Below, in pieces: positions 34,601 through 47,763 of a stretch of DNA of 64,000 bases. The notes under the pieces are model-generated. The model saw only the letters and a list, made by a program, of their open reading frames with translations, made no database searches and was not told where the DNA came from. The stretch's first letter is position 1; each line of letters begins with the position of its first letter. The DNA is taken from assembly GCF_047496725.1 (NCBI RefSeq), contig NC_132983.1, positions 1,573,501-1,637,500 on the forward strand. The letters are read 5' to 3'. Made by a program: the position numbers and the translations under genes. Origin of the DNA: Anoplolepis gracilipes (taxonomy: Eukaryota; Arthropoda; Insecta; Hymenoptera; Formicidae).

Positions 34601-36289
34601 TAGCCCCGTTAATCCGATTCCCGCGATTGGTCAATTCCACGAGCGGATGGAATCGGTCAGGTAGCGGTCGCGTGTAACGCGCGTGCTTGCAAAGCTCTCG
34701 GCGAATTTCCCTTTTCGCTTTTCCCTTATCGCAGCATGAAATTCGGCTCTCGAAAGGATCTCGGGAGATGTTATTTTTTCAATCAAGTTTCGCTGAAAGA
34801 AAGAGGGAAAAGTATGACTGACATTTGAATCGAGTCTTCACGATGACGTTTCTGTCAAACGTTTTCCGAGCAAAGGTCGGCTCTACATTCGACTCGTATA
34901 ATTGAACGGCAGGATGGTGAATTGCAATTTTTGCGGATTATTATCGACCGTCATTGCGAGGGTCACGATGTCGTGTGAAATCACGACGTCACGCGATAGA
35001 GGCAACGAAGAGAGAGCCAGAGCCTCTTCCATCAGTCGACGATTCTTACCGTCGATTATCCCCACGCGTCTTAAAATATCGGTCGGTCGTTTACCGGACG
35101 TTAAGAGATATGATTTATCAAGCAACACGTGCGATTATTCAACAGTTTGATACAATTAAAGATTATCATATCGGCTCGATTAATTTCGGCATTCGAATGT
35201 TTGGATAACAATCGTGACACGAAGTACTTGACATAATTCGAGAAAGTGCTTTCGGATTAATTAGTCAATAACTTTCTTAAACAGTTCACGGTTGTTTATA
35301 CTTGATAATCATCTGCAAATTTTTTTTTTTTTTTTTTTTTTATAGTAAATTTAAAATATTTCAAATTTAATGGCTCAGCGGGATATTATTGTAACTTTAT
35401 GTACGAGGATTAATAACTATCTCATCCTGACAAAGGGAAACTCAAACAAGATAGTTGTGACGTTATAATCACTATTATATCAGTGCGTATGCGCCAGTGC
35501 AAACAAACACGCGTTATCAGTGATCCGAGTTGTGAAAACATATAGTCCGGTTTTACTAGGGAAATCGCGTTTAAATCGTGGATATGCATCACGTTTTGAT
35601 GACACGTTCGATTAAAGAGCTTATATTCGAGGTCGACATGCGTTTTTTATTAAGAAGTCGTACATTTTCTGTATTAATCTTTACTACGTCTAATAAAAGT
35701 GTCGATAGCTCTAAACTTGTACAATTAACATTTAAATGTTAACTAGTAATTAAAGTAGTAATAAATTAAATATTTAATTAATAAAATAAATATAAAAAAT
35801 TAACATGACATATCTCTTTCTCTCGTTGACTTTTATTTTATTTCACGCATAATCGCATTTTTCAATCTCGTTAACGTAATCCCCGCCCCCCCCCCCCCCC
35901 CAGAAACTATGGCACGCAATCGATACAAAACATTTTTTCAAATGAAAAATGTCGTAGATAAAATTATATTTTTTAATTATAAAATTAATTTACAATTTAC
36001 TTGGCTACTTGTAAGATATTATTTATCCATTTATTATGTACTTATTTATCGTTAGATACATATTACAGTTTGATTAGATATTTATAATTCTATGATACTT
36101 TAATTGAAATTATAAATTAATTGAAAGAAATTAAATTAAATTAAATTCGCGAATCTCAATATATCGATACTTTTTTTTTTTTCACACACTATAAATGTGA
36201 GAGGTGTACTTTCGTTTACGCGTGTGAATGTCGCGAATCACGCGCAATTGACTTGCGCATCGAACTGCAAGGATCTCGATGTGTTTCTG

Positions 36290-36390
36290 CGGGATGACGT
36301 CAGCGTGTATTACTGGCACGTGCAATTCTGACATCACACGAATTCGTGCCGTGTAATAAGTCGTACGCGGTCTCTGGCACGTGTTTTTTA
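36290..36390. promoter_or_regulatory. Candidate enhancer: CRE plus two CACGTG E-boxes
   Basis: TGACGTCA, a perfect CREB/ATF palindrome, lies at 36295-36302. CACGTG, each time preceded by GG, lies at 36317-36322 and 36378-36383. The palindrome CACGAATTCGTG lies between. All are within 90 bases of an otherwise AT-rich region. Confidence 0.35.
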
Positions 36391-36435
36391 CGAAATTAAC
36401 CACGGTCGTCTCCCTTACTCCCCTCCCCTTCCCCC

Positions 36436-36436
36436 C

Positions 36437-36496
<60 letters not shown>
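36436..36496. repeat. (CT)n-(TA)n compound microsatellite
   Basis: About 12 CT units pass directly into about 17 TA units. Confidence 0.9.
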
Positions 36497-36505
<9 letters not shown>

Positions 36506-39008
36506 TTTCTCTCTTTCTCTTATCGATAATATTTTTGAAATAGATTACAGATATCGAATGTGTACGGTTACGCATTGATATTGACAGACGATTAATTTCC
36601 ATATAATAATCCGAACACATCTGTTATAATATTTATCTGTTAAATTGTCTCATCTCGGACAATATATAGAGGGAGGATATTGTAATCATTATATCCGTCG
36701 ATTATGCACGAAAGAGCGATGAAACGTACATGCAATATTTTACATTTTCGCGTATATCAGTAACACGCGACGATATCATAACGGCCTTGTTGCGATAATA
36801 AACACTTTACATGCGAATACATTTATATATTCGTTATGTGTATCACGATAAGGGAAAAATCGCGTTTACGATGCCCCTTTGTTGTACGCTCACCCCCGTG
36901 CGTTCACCCTTGAATTTGATAACAGTCGTAATACATCTGACCCTCCTTTTTACGTTGTAGACCAAAGTCGTGCGTAAGAAATTATTTATGCTCTTAATTA
37001 GATGTTACTGTACTTGGTACACGCAATTTTTTTTTATGTGATTTTTATGTTTGATTTATTGTTATAAATCTGTTTTGAATGTATTTTTATCGAACACTGT
37101 GAAAATAAAATTTGAAAGAGATAAAAATTAATCGTTCATAATATCTCGTCTGATTCGTATCACAAAACGAATAGAAAAAACTAATAACATGTATGATTCA
37201 TATTTATATGAAACGCTAATTCTGAGTTCGATTTTTTTTCTTCATAATATCGTATGCGGAATTAATTTCTTAGAGTAGGTATTGAGGTATCGCAAGATTT
37301 TGTTCGTAAAATTCAGCATCCCTTCTTGAAGCTGTAAAAGTAATTAACGCTTATCCCGATTAATCTTTATCACGTGACTTAAATTTCCGCGGCCGAACGT
37401 CTTTGTAGCACGCAATATAGAACAAAATGGATCTTTCCCGACTGCGGGAAATATAATAAGTGGATTAAAAAAAATAAAATCATATATACACGATACAACG
37501 CACGTTATTATATCGATTTAAGCGCAAGTCCATATGTCGGCGCGTTTAACCTGATATTAGTATAATCGGTCGTTTATTCGATGAAACGTTCAATTTCTTC
37601 TAAATAATAGTGTGCGAATTCGAGGAAACGAAAAGCAGAAAACTTTTACGTTTAAAGATTTTTTAAAGATATTAAATAATGTATGGTAGAGAGATGATAA
37701 TATTTATTATTATATATATTTTTCTTTTTTATTCATATATTTATATTATATATTTTATTTATATATTTTATATTGCATATATATATATATATATATATAT
37801 TATATTTTATTTATTTATTTATAATTTTATTTCTATATTTAATTTAATATAGAGAATTTAATTTTAAAGACAGTGTAATCAATCACGATTATGTCGAATT
37901 TTTTTTTTTTCCTCCCAAAAAATATTGTTAGTTCTGAGATCGTGTCGCACTATGAAAATTTGAGCGCGTTATTATTTGTTGCGCAGTCGGCACAATTACT
38001 TCAATTCGTAATTGCCTCATAAATTAAGCCGCTTGTTAAACTACACCTAACGGAAATGTAGAGGACAATTCGCTATTGCGTGCGACGAATTAATCGACTT
38101 TATACGCGAGTCGCTATGTTAAATTTAAAAAAGAAAAAAAAAAAAAAAGTTTTATTCTTCCGCCACACAACTGTTTGACGTGAGCGTATTTTTATTAACA
38201 CGCTTCGTCGCGTTCACGTGAGGACGCACGTTTATTGCGTCGCGCGCGCGTAACGGGCCGAACGATCACGTGTAGCGTAATGAACACGCGTGCGGATGTA
38301 CATATATATATACATTGTGTGTGCATGCAACGGATGAGAAAAAGAAAAGATATCGATCTTCTATCAGCGCGTTTTTTTTTCTCACCCGGTGGAAATATTT
38401 CCGCGCGACTATCTTTCCATTTCCCAAAGCCCCTTTATGTATTTCTCTATCTGTCATTCCGTCAAAGTGAAAAGTTCACGCTCTCTCTTACGATTGCGTA
38501 AGGCATTTCCTGCTTCGTTTTCCGCCCCCGCCGATAACCTTAAGACGCTATCAACGCGTAATCAAACAACATTGGCTTTATGCTCTGATGTTTACGCATT
38601 GGAAAGTAGAAATAAATATCAAATTGTACAATAAGTTTTACTTATTGAAAAAAGGTCGTTAAATTATAACCGTCGAATAATAGAAGATTCAAATGTGACA
38701 CTGTCAAAAAAAAAAAAAAAAAAAAAATGTAAAATATATGGTTTAGAAGATTATATAATTTGTTCGCCATCTCTTGGAGCGTTAATTTTCCAGAGAGAGG
38801 GGGGGGGCATGTGCTCGCTATCTTATCGCGTTGTTTAATTTTCGTATAACATGCCAATAAAATCATTTTTCTGCAATAGCGGATTCGCGATTAAATGTCA
38901 ACGTGGTGTCACCCAGATGCGCGACAACCTGTATGTTATCGAGACGTATTTGAAATATGATGCCGTATCGCGGATAAGCGGAACACAGGGTTGTTGCACG
39001 AGAAGGAG

Positions 39009-39039
<31 letters not shown>

Positions 39040-40448
39040 CATGGAAAGAGAAGAACTTACGACTCGTCGGGGGTAACCTTGGATGTAATAGCGGAGGCGC
39101 ACACAATGCCGGGTCGTCGTCTCTTTCGCGTCCTCCCTCCCGTCCTTCTGGGACACCCATGTTAATACTCGCGATTCGCTCGCGCGATATCGAACAAACA
39201 TTGGTTTCCAATGGAGTGAATGGCATTCTCTCTCCAAATCTGTCATTTTAAATAAAGCACACGTGCGACTTTCTGTCAAAAAAAAAAAAAAAAAATAGCA
39301 TCCGTTCTAATTTTGTAAACATTTCGGTATTCTGGGCGAGTATGACGGGAAATTATAGGTGAAGTTTTGTCGTGAGTTATATAAATCGCGTTTAAAATAC
39401 GATCGCATATCGATCTACTCGCATTCGGTCCTTCCTCGCCGTGAGCTGGCATTCCTAAATGATTAATCCGTGGAACCGTGAAATTGTTATGGCGGTCGAC
39501 TAGAAAAGAATCTCTTCACAATGTGACGTCCTTCTTTCATTAAACATATATCGTGATATATAAATGCTATATGATCGAATATACTATCATCACTTGAGCT
39601 TAATGATGTTCAGAAGTTAATTGATTTTTTTTTTTTTTTTTTCTAAAAGTAATCGTGTATCAATAGCAGTGCGAATTGAATCGTAGGTTGAATATGATTG
39701 ATTTGTTTTTTTTTTTTTTCAAATTAATTATATAGATAAGATATACACTCAGAAATGCATGAAGAATAATAGCAATTAACTGCCGATAAGAAAGGTAATT
39801 CGAAATAGTTGAAACAATCGCAGAATTAAAGTCTGACATTTTTTCTTCTTCATCGATTTTTGCTCGCAAATCTTGCTTCGCGAAAGCTGAAACATCAAAG
39901 TAGATAAATAATAAATATATAAATGGTTTATTTAATTTTCTGGAATAAAGCCCTGAAAGTGAATGTCAATGAACTTAGAAGTAACATGGTGAACAAATAT
40001 TGCTGCAATATTCTACTGAAAAGAAGCAAGGATGTCAAAGGTTACAATATCCTCTGGTAGGGAGTTCTACAGATAAATGATTTTTTTATATAAATCTCAG
40101 TCGGAACAAGATGATTCTAGAATTGAATACGAGTCTCTCGTGGACTTGAGAGGACGTCGACGGGTGAGGAAAAAGTAGGAGAGAAAGGAGAGAAAGAGAG
40201 ATGTTGCTCGATGTCTATGCGCGCGTCGCACGCAAGGAACGCGGCCATCTTTCAGCGACTGACTGAACGAATGCGAAACCATCCCATATCGACCGTCGCA
40301 AAAGTACAAAAAAGGGGATGATTATTGCGAAAACCCCGATTTCTATTACGTCGAATATCAGGATAGAATTCTTCGGCCGTTGCTGCAACAGCGTCGCAAT
40401 TAGGGATATAATACAGCAGGAGCTCCGAAAAACGTAGAACTTTTTTCC

Positions 40449-40479
<31 letters not shown>

Positions 40480-40483
<4 letters not shown>

Positions 40484-40758
40484 GAAGTTTTCCCTGGAAA
40501 AGGGAAATTTTTTGCCTTGAAGAAATCAGGGAATTTGATTGAGATTCAGGAAATTTAAAAAATCTCTCTGATAATTTTGCTCTTATACTATAAATTATAA
40601 AAATATATATATATATATATATATTAATCTTTGTTTATATATTTAGAAACCGTGTGCGATAAAAAAAATTATCTTAGAAAATTGAAAAATATCTTTTTAT
40701 CTTGAATTTTGAACAAAAATAGCTAGACATTTTTCTTAAACATTTGATAGACGCTCTG
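40480..40758. mobile_element. Dispersed ~500-bp element, copy 3 (internally deleted)
   Basis: It follows a TA tract with ttttccctggaaaagggaaa, keeps gctcttatactataaattat, and ends tttgatagacgctctg. It is shorter than the other copies. Confidence 0.6.
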
Positions 40759-41906
40759 ATTTATAAACATTGTTTTGATTAATATTATTATTGTTTAAAG
40801 AGAAAATTAGAGAGAGATTTCCCGTAAACGATAGGCATATGTATAGCGAGCACCGGCGAATGGATGGCATATCTCGACTCTCCTCGACTCGCGGTACATA
40901 ACTACTTGCGGCTCTCGAGTAGCCACTCGATTCCCGCTGCAATCACTGCTATCGCGCGCGTCGCCCATTATGCGCGGTTCCCAGCCCGGCTCTATATTGC
41001 ATTCCGAAATGCGCCGCGTGACTACCGCGTAAACCTCAAGAGTATGAAACTACGTCTGACATTATGCCTTCTCTTCTGTATTTCTCTCTCACGCTGAATT
41101 AACCGATAATTATATTCTACGCTGCTCCGATTTACTGTTCGAGATCGCGAGAAACCTCTGCTCCCTGGGAGCAATACTTTCTCATATTATTCCTTATTGA
41201 ATTTTTTCCGAAACTATATTTAATCTATAATCATACAATAATATGAAATTATATTTTAATCTATTTTTTCAAAGATTTTAAATCGTATTTTTAGACAAAA
41301 TGCAAAGCACATAGACGTGAAATTTTTTATTAAATTATTCTTATTGTTAGAATTATATATTTAATTTTTTTTTTTTTTTTTTTTTGAAGGATTTTAAATA
41401 ATGGTTTTTTTTTAGAGAAAGCGCGAAAAGCGCACAGTCTTTAAATGTGAATTTACAAGGTGGTGTAATTTTCTCGTGGTAACGTTGGTACAATACAACC
41501 TCCATTGTTGCCCTAGAGTCTCACCTAGCCTTACCTACCCTTACTCTCCAGCTTATCTTCGATCGAAACAACTGTATACAATAAAAAAAGTACACAACAT
41601 CGAAAAATAAGCATTCGCAAATAATGCTCTCCTTTTGTCTTATTTACTTAAATTTTATTTTGTTGAATGTATCATTGCAAATGTACAATTTAAGTCATTC
41701 GATTCATAGGTGGTTACTTAAACCCTTATTCAACGTATCGATGATTTATAAAAGTTGCTTTTAAAAACATTTCTAGGCAATTTTTATTTGTCAAAATAAC
41801 GCCGCCCTTTTTTTATTTTATTCAGTGTTATTTCGCGATCAATGTGTTATTTATTTTACATCGTATCGTGATGGGTGATTTTCTCCTTCCCTCCTCCCCG
41901 CGTGTT

Positions 41907-42407
41907 ACAAGGTGTCTATTTCGTGGAAAAACATGAAATGATCAGGGATTTTTTGTACCTGGAAAGATCATGAAATTAAAAAAAAAAAAAAAATTTATTT
42001 GACAATTTCGCTCTTATATTGTAAATGATTTACCGATAAGTCAAGTTGTGAATTATTTAAATTAAAATATATATCTGTTTCTATTTATAGATTCAATGTC
42101 TTAACAAAATATTGAATATGTAATACATTTTTTTTTGTAATTTTTAGTAGTAAAAAAATGAAAATGTTGCGGGTGAAAAATATTTATCTATTTAATTTTT
42201 TCAGGATATTTGCAACTCTAGCATCATAGAATGGCTCTATTTCCTTCGTACGAGTGCAAAGTATTTTATAAAATACAATAAAAAATTTCTTTTAGAAAAC
42301 GACGCTAAAAGTCATTAAAATATTCTCTTTACTTGGAATTTTCAACAGAAATACCTGGAAATTTAGGGATATTTTCTTTTCTAAGAAACTTTCAGTAGTC
42401 ACCCTTA
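41907..42407. mobile_element. Dispersed ~500-bp element, copy 4
   Basis: It starts aaggtgtctatttcgtgg and ends agtagtcaccctt. It shares gctcttatattgtaaat, caaaatattgaatatgtaat and the terminal inverted repeat with copy 2. Confidence 0.7.
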
Positions 42408-42439
42408 AATCAACTAAATCAAATAAACAATCTTTCTTG

Positions 42440-42960
42440 CACTGTGTGTTAGCATCCAGCTCCGCGTCGCATTGTCTCTCGCATCTCGATACACTTCCAG
42501 CGACGTTTGCTCCATCCTGTTTCCCTCCCGTTTCCCCGTCCCTCCTTGTCCGTCTCTCCGCGACTTACCCGTCCCCTCTCCCCGCCCCTCTCCCCGCCCC
42601 TCTCCACCGCTCCCCAGCCGCTCCGTGAACCCGCAGCGCGAAGACAGCGCAAAAATGAAGAGAGGGCAGCGAGAGAGATACCGGTTATTGGCGGGGACTG
42701 GCATATTTCACCGGGTGTCCGGCAATCAGGCCTTTGTGCACGGCTCACTGCCTGCACGCTTTATACCAGCACGCGTTGAAAGAGGGGAGAGTTGCGGGGC
42801 GGAAAGACGGGGGTGGAGGAGGATCCTGGTGGACGCGGGCGGGGAAGAAGTGAGAGCGACCGAGAAACGGAACGTTTATTCAACGGTGTGGAACTAGACT
42901 CGTAGGTGCGTCGTGTGTTCGTGAGGGATGCGCGCGGACCAACTGAATATATACAAGTAC
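42440..42960. other. GC-rich island with a ~110-base pyrimidine tract
   Basis: From 42505 to 42616 the plus strand is almost all C/T, including repeats of cccctctccccg, and ends in cag. This resembles a very strong splice acceptor, or a triplex-forming mirror tract. The sequence after it is CpG-rich with open but unrecognised frames. An alternative exon is conceivable. Confidence 0.3.
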
Positions 42961-43069
42961 ACCCTATATATATACACACACACACACACATGTATGCACA
43001 CACAGCCGAGAGTATCTAAATGACGCGTATCCACGCGATCGATATTTTCCGGCGACCGCACGGAGGCTG

Positions 43070-43104
<35 letters not shown>

Positions 43105-44569
43105 AGAGAGAGAGAGAGCAACGTGCACTAACTTTTTTGACGCCTTTTCCGCTAATGAAAAATCAGAGACCTTATGTTTTTATCTTCCTTCCTCCGGCCG
43201 TCTTCCCAGAGTTCTTTGAGGGTAGTTTTTGCCGGGAGGTAGGGAGAGTTAATTTTCGATAGTACGAGTTGGTATCATGGTTGTAAATGCTACATTAAAG
43301 TACTGACTTGTATTCGAGATCGTGCGAAGAATGAAAGGAGCAAAAGCCGCTCGCGAATATCTCTCTCGATGTCCAAGGGCGTCTTTTAATTGGATTACAT
43401 GAAACTTAACTGAGATGCTTATCTCGAGATTCTTTCTCGTGGAAATTGAAAGATGCGCGGGTTTACAACTTTGGATAGCGTCTACGTTCGAGAAACCGGG
43501 GAGATCCCGTTTTGCGAGCAATTTAGTCTCTAATATAGATGTTTTTGCCTCGAATGTAACGATGTGGGAGAATGTTATTGGTTTACATGGCCCGCGGTTA
43601 CTATAGGCAATATTGGAATCATCAAATTGACTGTAGGCTGCGTTTTACACGTATTCGCTATTAGCTCTTCTCTCACTCTCGCCTACTGCGTCCTTTCTCT
43701 CTCTCTCTCTTTCTCTCTCATCTCATACCATCACCCTAGAAGCAGGAACGGATTAAAATCCCCGCATCTTCAGACTTGAACATTCCATTCTTCTCTTACG
43801 TTCGCGACATTCGACCTTCGATACTCGTTATGTTATACATCAATTATTCCACGTATTAATAACGTAAAAATATCGACAACTCGCGTCTGCAAAAAATCGA
43901 AGGAAATTATCTTGTCGAAAATTTAATCCAAATTCGTCTCTCTTGAATTTTGAATAAGAAAAAAAAGGATGCCACTCCGTCCAGTAAAACATGTGTCGCT
44001 TTTAATGGAAGGATTTACAAATCGCGAGATCCGCTCAAAGAGGTCAAGCGATTCGCGTCCTGAGAATTAGCCGACCCTGCATATCCGTGACGTTTGCGCG
44101 GCTGTGTTACATCGGCGGGGGCCTCTCTTGTAATCAGGTTGGCTACACACGATGACGGAATGCGCGCACGCGCGCGAGAGAGCAACATCGTTTTCCTGTA
44201 ACGTCGACCGAGAAGAACAAAGAGGGGAGAAAAAAAAGAGAGAGAGAGAGAACGCGCTCTCCCTCACCCCCTCACCCCTCTCACTCTCTCTCTCTCTCTC
44301 TTTCTCTTCGAAGGGATCAGCGACGGAAGCGTTCGTCGTGCGCAATCCGCGCGCTTCGTAAAAGCGGCTCTGTAAAAGTCGACAACGAGCGAGTACACGC
44401 TCGATTGATAGCGCCTCGAGCGGATAAGAAGATGCGTTTAAGCTTTCAAGCCGTGATACGCGGACCCTTATAATTACCTGTGTAATTACCGATCAACGAA
44501 ATTACGACATTCCATCTCGCTCCTTTGCTTCCGTATTCTCGGTACAATTTTACTTTATTTTACATTTTG

Positions 44570-45793
44570 GCAGATACATCTTCATCAATTTTAATTAATT
44601 TTTATTAAATATTTAAATTATTATTAAATTAATATTTCGGCAAATATATGATAAGATTACGATCGAATTAAAAATTGAGAACTTTTATGTCGTATGATCA
44701 ATTAAAGGTTAATCAAAATTGAAAATTTTATTTTACAGTTTGACGTAGATACATCTTAATCAATCTTATTTAATTTTTATTAAATATTCAAATTATTATT
44801 AAATTAATATTTCGGCAAATATATGATAAGATTACGATCGAATTAAAATTGAGAACTTTTATGTCATATGATCAATTAAAGGTTAATCAAAATTAAAAAT
44901 TTTATTTTACAGTTCGTCGTAGATACATCTTAATCAATCTTATTTAATTTTTATTAAATATTCAAATTATTATTAAATTAATATTTCGGCAAGTATATGA
45001 TAAGATTACGATCGAATTAAAAATTGAGAACTTTTATGTCGTATGATTAATTAAAGGTTAATCAAAATTGAAAATTTTATTTTACAGTTTGACGTAGATA
45101 CATCTTAATCAATCTTATTTAATTTTTATTAAATATTCAAATTATTATTAAATTAATATTTCGGCAAGTATATGATAAGATTACGATCGAATTAAAAATT
45201 GAGAACTTTTATGTCGTATGATTAATTAAAGGTTAATCAAAATTGAAAATTTTATTTTACAGTTTGACGTAGATACATCTTAATCAATCTTATTTAATTT
45301 TTATTAAATATTAAAATTATTATTAAATTAATATTTCGGCAAGTATATGATAAGATTACGATCGAATTAAAAATTGAGAACTTTTATGTCGTATGATTAA
45401 TTAAAGGTTAATCAAAATTGAAAATTTTATTTTACAGTTTGACGTAGATACATCTTAATCAATCTTATTTAATTTTTATTAAATATTCAAATTATTATTA
45501 AATTAATATTTCGGCAAGTATATGATAAGATTACGATCGAATTAAAAATTGAGAACTTTTATGTCGTATGATTAATTAAAGGTTAATCAAAATTGAAAAT
45601 TTTATTTTACAGTTTGACGTAGATACATCTTAATCAATCTTATTTAATTTTTATTAAATATTAAAATTATTATTAAATTAATATTTCGGCAAGTATATGA
45701 TAAGATTACGATCGAATTAAAAATGAGAATTTTTATATTGATATGATAAATTAAAAGTTGATCAAAATTGAAAATTTGAATTTACAGCTCTTG
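44570..45793. repeat. 175-bp AT-rich satellite, about seven units
   Basis: The word gtagatacatctta recurs at 44745, 44919, 45094, 45269, 45444 and 45619, a period of 174-175 bases, with a diverged first unit from about 44570. A C/A difference (aaatattcaaat versus aaatattaaaat) alternates in the last four units, so the newest copies arose as a 350-base dimer. Each unit contains ttttattttacag, a possible splice acceptor. Confidence 0.9.
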
Positions 45794-46279
45794 TCTTTAT
45801 TAATGAAAATATTTTGAAAGTATTTTTTTTATATCTTTCCAATTGCGCATCGACGTAATACATTTAAACGTTATTTGTTGTATCTTAGCTCGGAAACAAA
45901 GAAGATTTCCACACGTGATCGTAAATAATTCATGGTAACACTCTGCACGATGAGGTCATTGTTTCCAACAGATAAATACGTAATAGTCGCTCCTTTTGCT
46001 GCGCCTAAAGCGATTTACGTTGCAGAAATGCGCCTGTCGCCAGCCAATACCTTGTTAGAACACTGACATATGTACATCTTTGGTTCAAGCCAGCGGAAGC
46101 TCCACTCCTGCTCAGACAAACCTCCGCAATTCTCATATATTTTCAAAATGTATCGGGATTCAATTTAATATAAAAGAAAAATCTCAAAAGAAACGAATTT
46201 GAGTGGAAAAAATTAAATTGAAAAAAAAATTCAATTCTTTCTTGAGCTCGCACAAAGAGCTACATGTCCGTGAGTGGGG

Positions 46280-46800
46280 TATGAAAAATGCGTGCGCGAT
46301 TAAAATGCACGTGGGGGGGGGGGGCGGGATCTCTATTTTCAAAAGGAGCGCTCTCTCTTTCGAAGGGAGGAATTCGAACCGAGGGGATGGCGCGAACAAT
46401 AATCGGCTCGGGAATAATTTCGGTGCGAATCGATGCCGCGAGAGAGGAGGGTCGAGGCACGCCAAGTAGGTCGCCGCGGATCTGCCACTGCTGCCAACAA
46501 CAACGCCGACGACGACGACGAGGACGAGGACGAGGACGAGGAGGACGGAGGAGGAGGAGCAGCAGGCTTCGCCTCTAAGCTACCGAGAGAGCTAAGAGAG
46601 CTCGTTAATTCCTCGCGCGCGACAGCGTTCCTCCGTCGAGCGGATACTCGAACGCTAACGCGATGCAACCGATAAAACGTTGCACGGGGACGACGAGGAT
46701 CGATGACTCTTACTCGCGCGCGCTTAGAGCTCGAGAGAGCGGATAATCGCGGACTAGGGACGCAACCGAGACTTTCCAAGATCGATACTCGCTCTTGCTT
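46280..46800. other. CpG-rich island with GAC/GAG repeats
   Basis: A G-run at 46314 is followed by CpG-rich DNA and imperfect GAC/GAGGAC triplets (46507-46560). An 80-codon plus-strand frame over the repeats is acidic and unlike any protein I know. It could be an alternative 5' exon of UpSET, but no clear donor follows. Confidence 0.3.
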
Positions 46801-46992
46801 GCTTGCTTGCAGCGAAAGATTTGAGATATCGATAGAGCCTGCTGCTTGGAAAATGTTATGAGAAACAATTATCTTTTAACAGAGCTATCGAAATTATTAT
46901 ACAGCATGTGAATGTATTTTCAATTATTTTTATACCTTTTGATTTAGCCATTTATCGATATATTACGCGAGTCTTTCAGAAGCAAACTGATC

Positions 46993-47025
<33 letters not shown>

Positions 47026-47233
47026 TAAATTTCTTAATTACTTTTATACCTTTTTTAAATCAAAATACAATCAGAAGATGTATACGTATATATTAATATT
47101 TTTAAATATCAATAATTTTTTATTTATATAATGCTTTCTTTATAAAAAAATACTTGCAACTACAGCTCAAATACTTGATATTAATATTTTATAGGATATT
47201 TATATTTTACGTAGGTATTAATATATTTTATCA

Positions 47234-47763
47234 GGATATATACTCTCTGGTAAAACATGAAAGAAGCCTGGAATTCTTAGGGACTTTTTTACCTGGAAAA
47301 ATCAGAAAAATCTCATGAAATTTTATTAGGACTCAGGAAATTTTTATAAAAATTATCTCTTTGATCACGTTGCTCTCTTATACTACAAATTATAAATATG
47401 CATATAACTATCTCTGCTTATATATTCAACGTCTTAACAAAATATTGAATATGCAGTGCATATTCTTTATTTTAATTTTGTTGGTAATAAAATATGAAAA
47501 TGTTAAAAATTTTTATCTTAACGAATGCCACACAGTTTTTTTCAATACATTTTAAGTAAATGTAACACTTGAAACTTAGGTGGCATTGTGTTTTTCTTTT
47601 ATATGGGTGAAAAACATGGGCAAAAAAAATTGATTTTAGAAAATTTCATCGACAAAAATTTGGAAAAACATTCTCTTTAAGCTGGAATTTTGAACAGAAA
47701 TAGATCTGGATGATTAGAGAATTTTCAGAGAATTTTTTTACAGGACTTGAGTAAACGCCGTGT
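47234..47763. mobile_element. Dispersed ~500-bp element, copy 5
   Basis: Landmarks cctggaattcttaggga, caaaatattgaatatgcag and tgaacagaaatag are in the same order as in copies 1-4, ending cttgagtaaacgccg. Confidence 0.65.

Noticed and set aside
38851..39279. Four overlapping frames of 86-138 codons
   Set aside because: They occur on both strands over a GA tract in a GC-rich patch, with no conserved motif or splice partners.
42414..42897. A 141-codon plus-strand frame and overlapping minus-strand frames
   Set aside because: Composition-driven by the pyrimidine tract and GC-rich DNA. Kept only as a possible exon in the findings.
45094..45793. Regularly spaced array as a CRISPR or gene cluster
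   Set aside because: It is a contiguous satellite with no spacer between units and no open frame.
46339..46779. A 146-codon minus-strand frame with a Ser run
   Set aside because: The run comes from GAC/GAG triplets read in antisense, with no recognisable domain.
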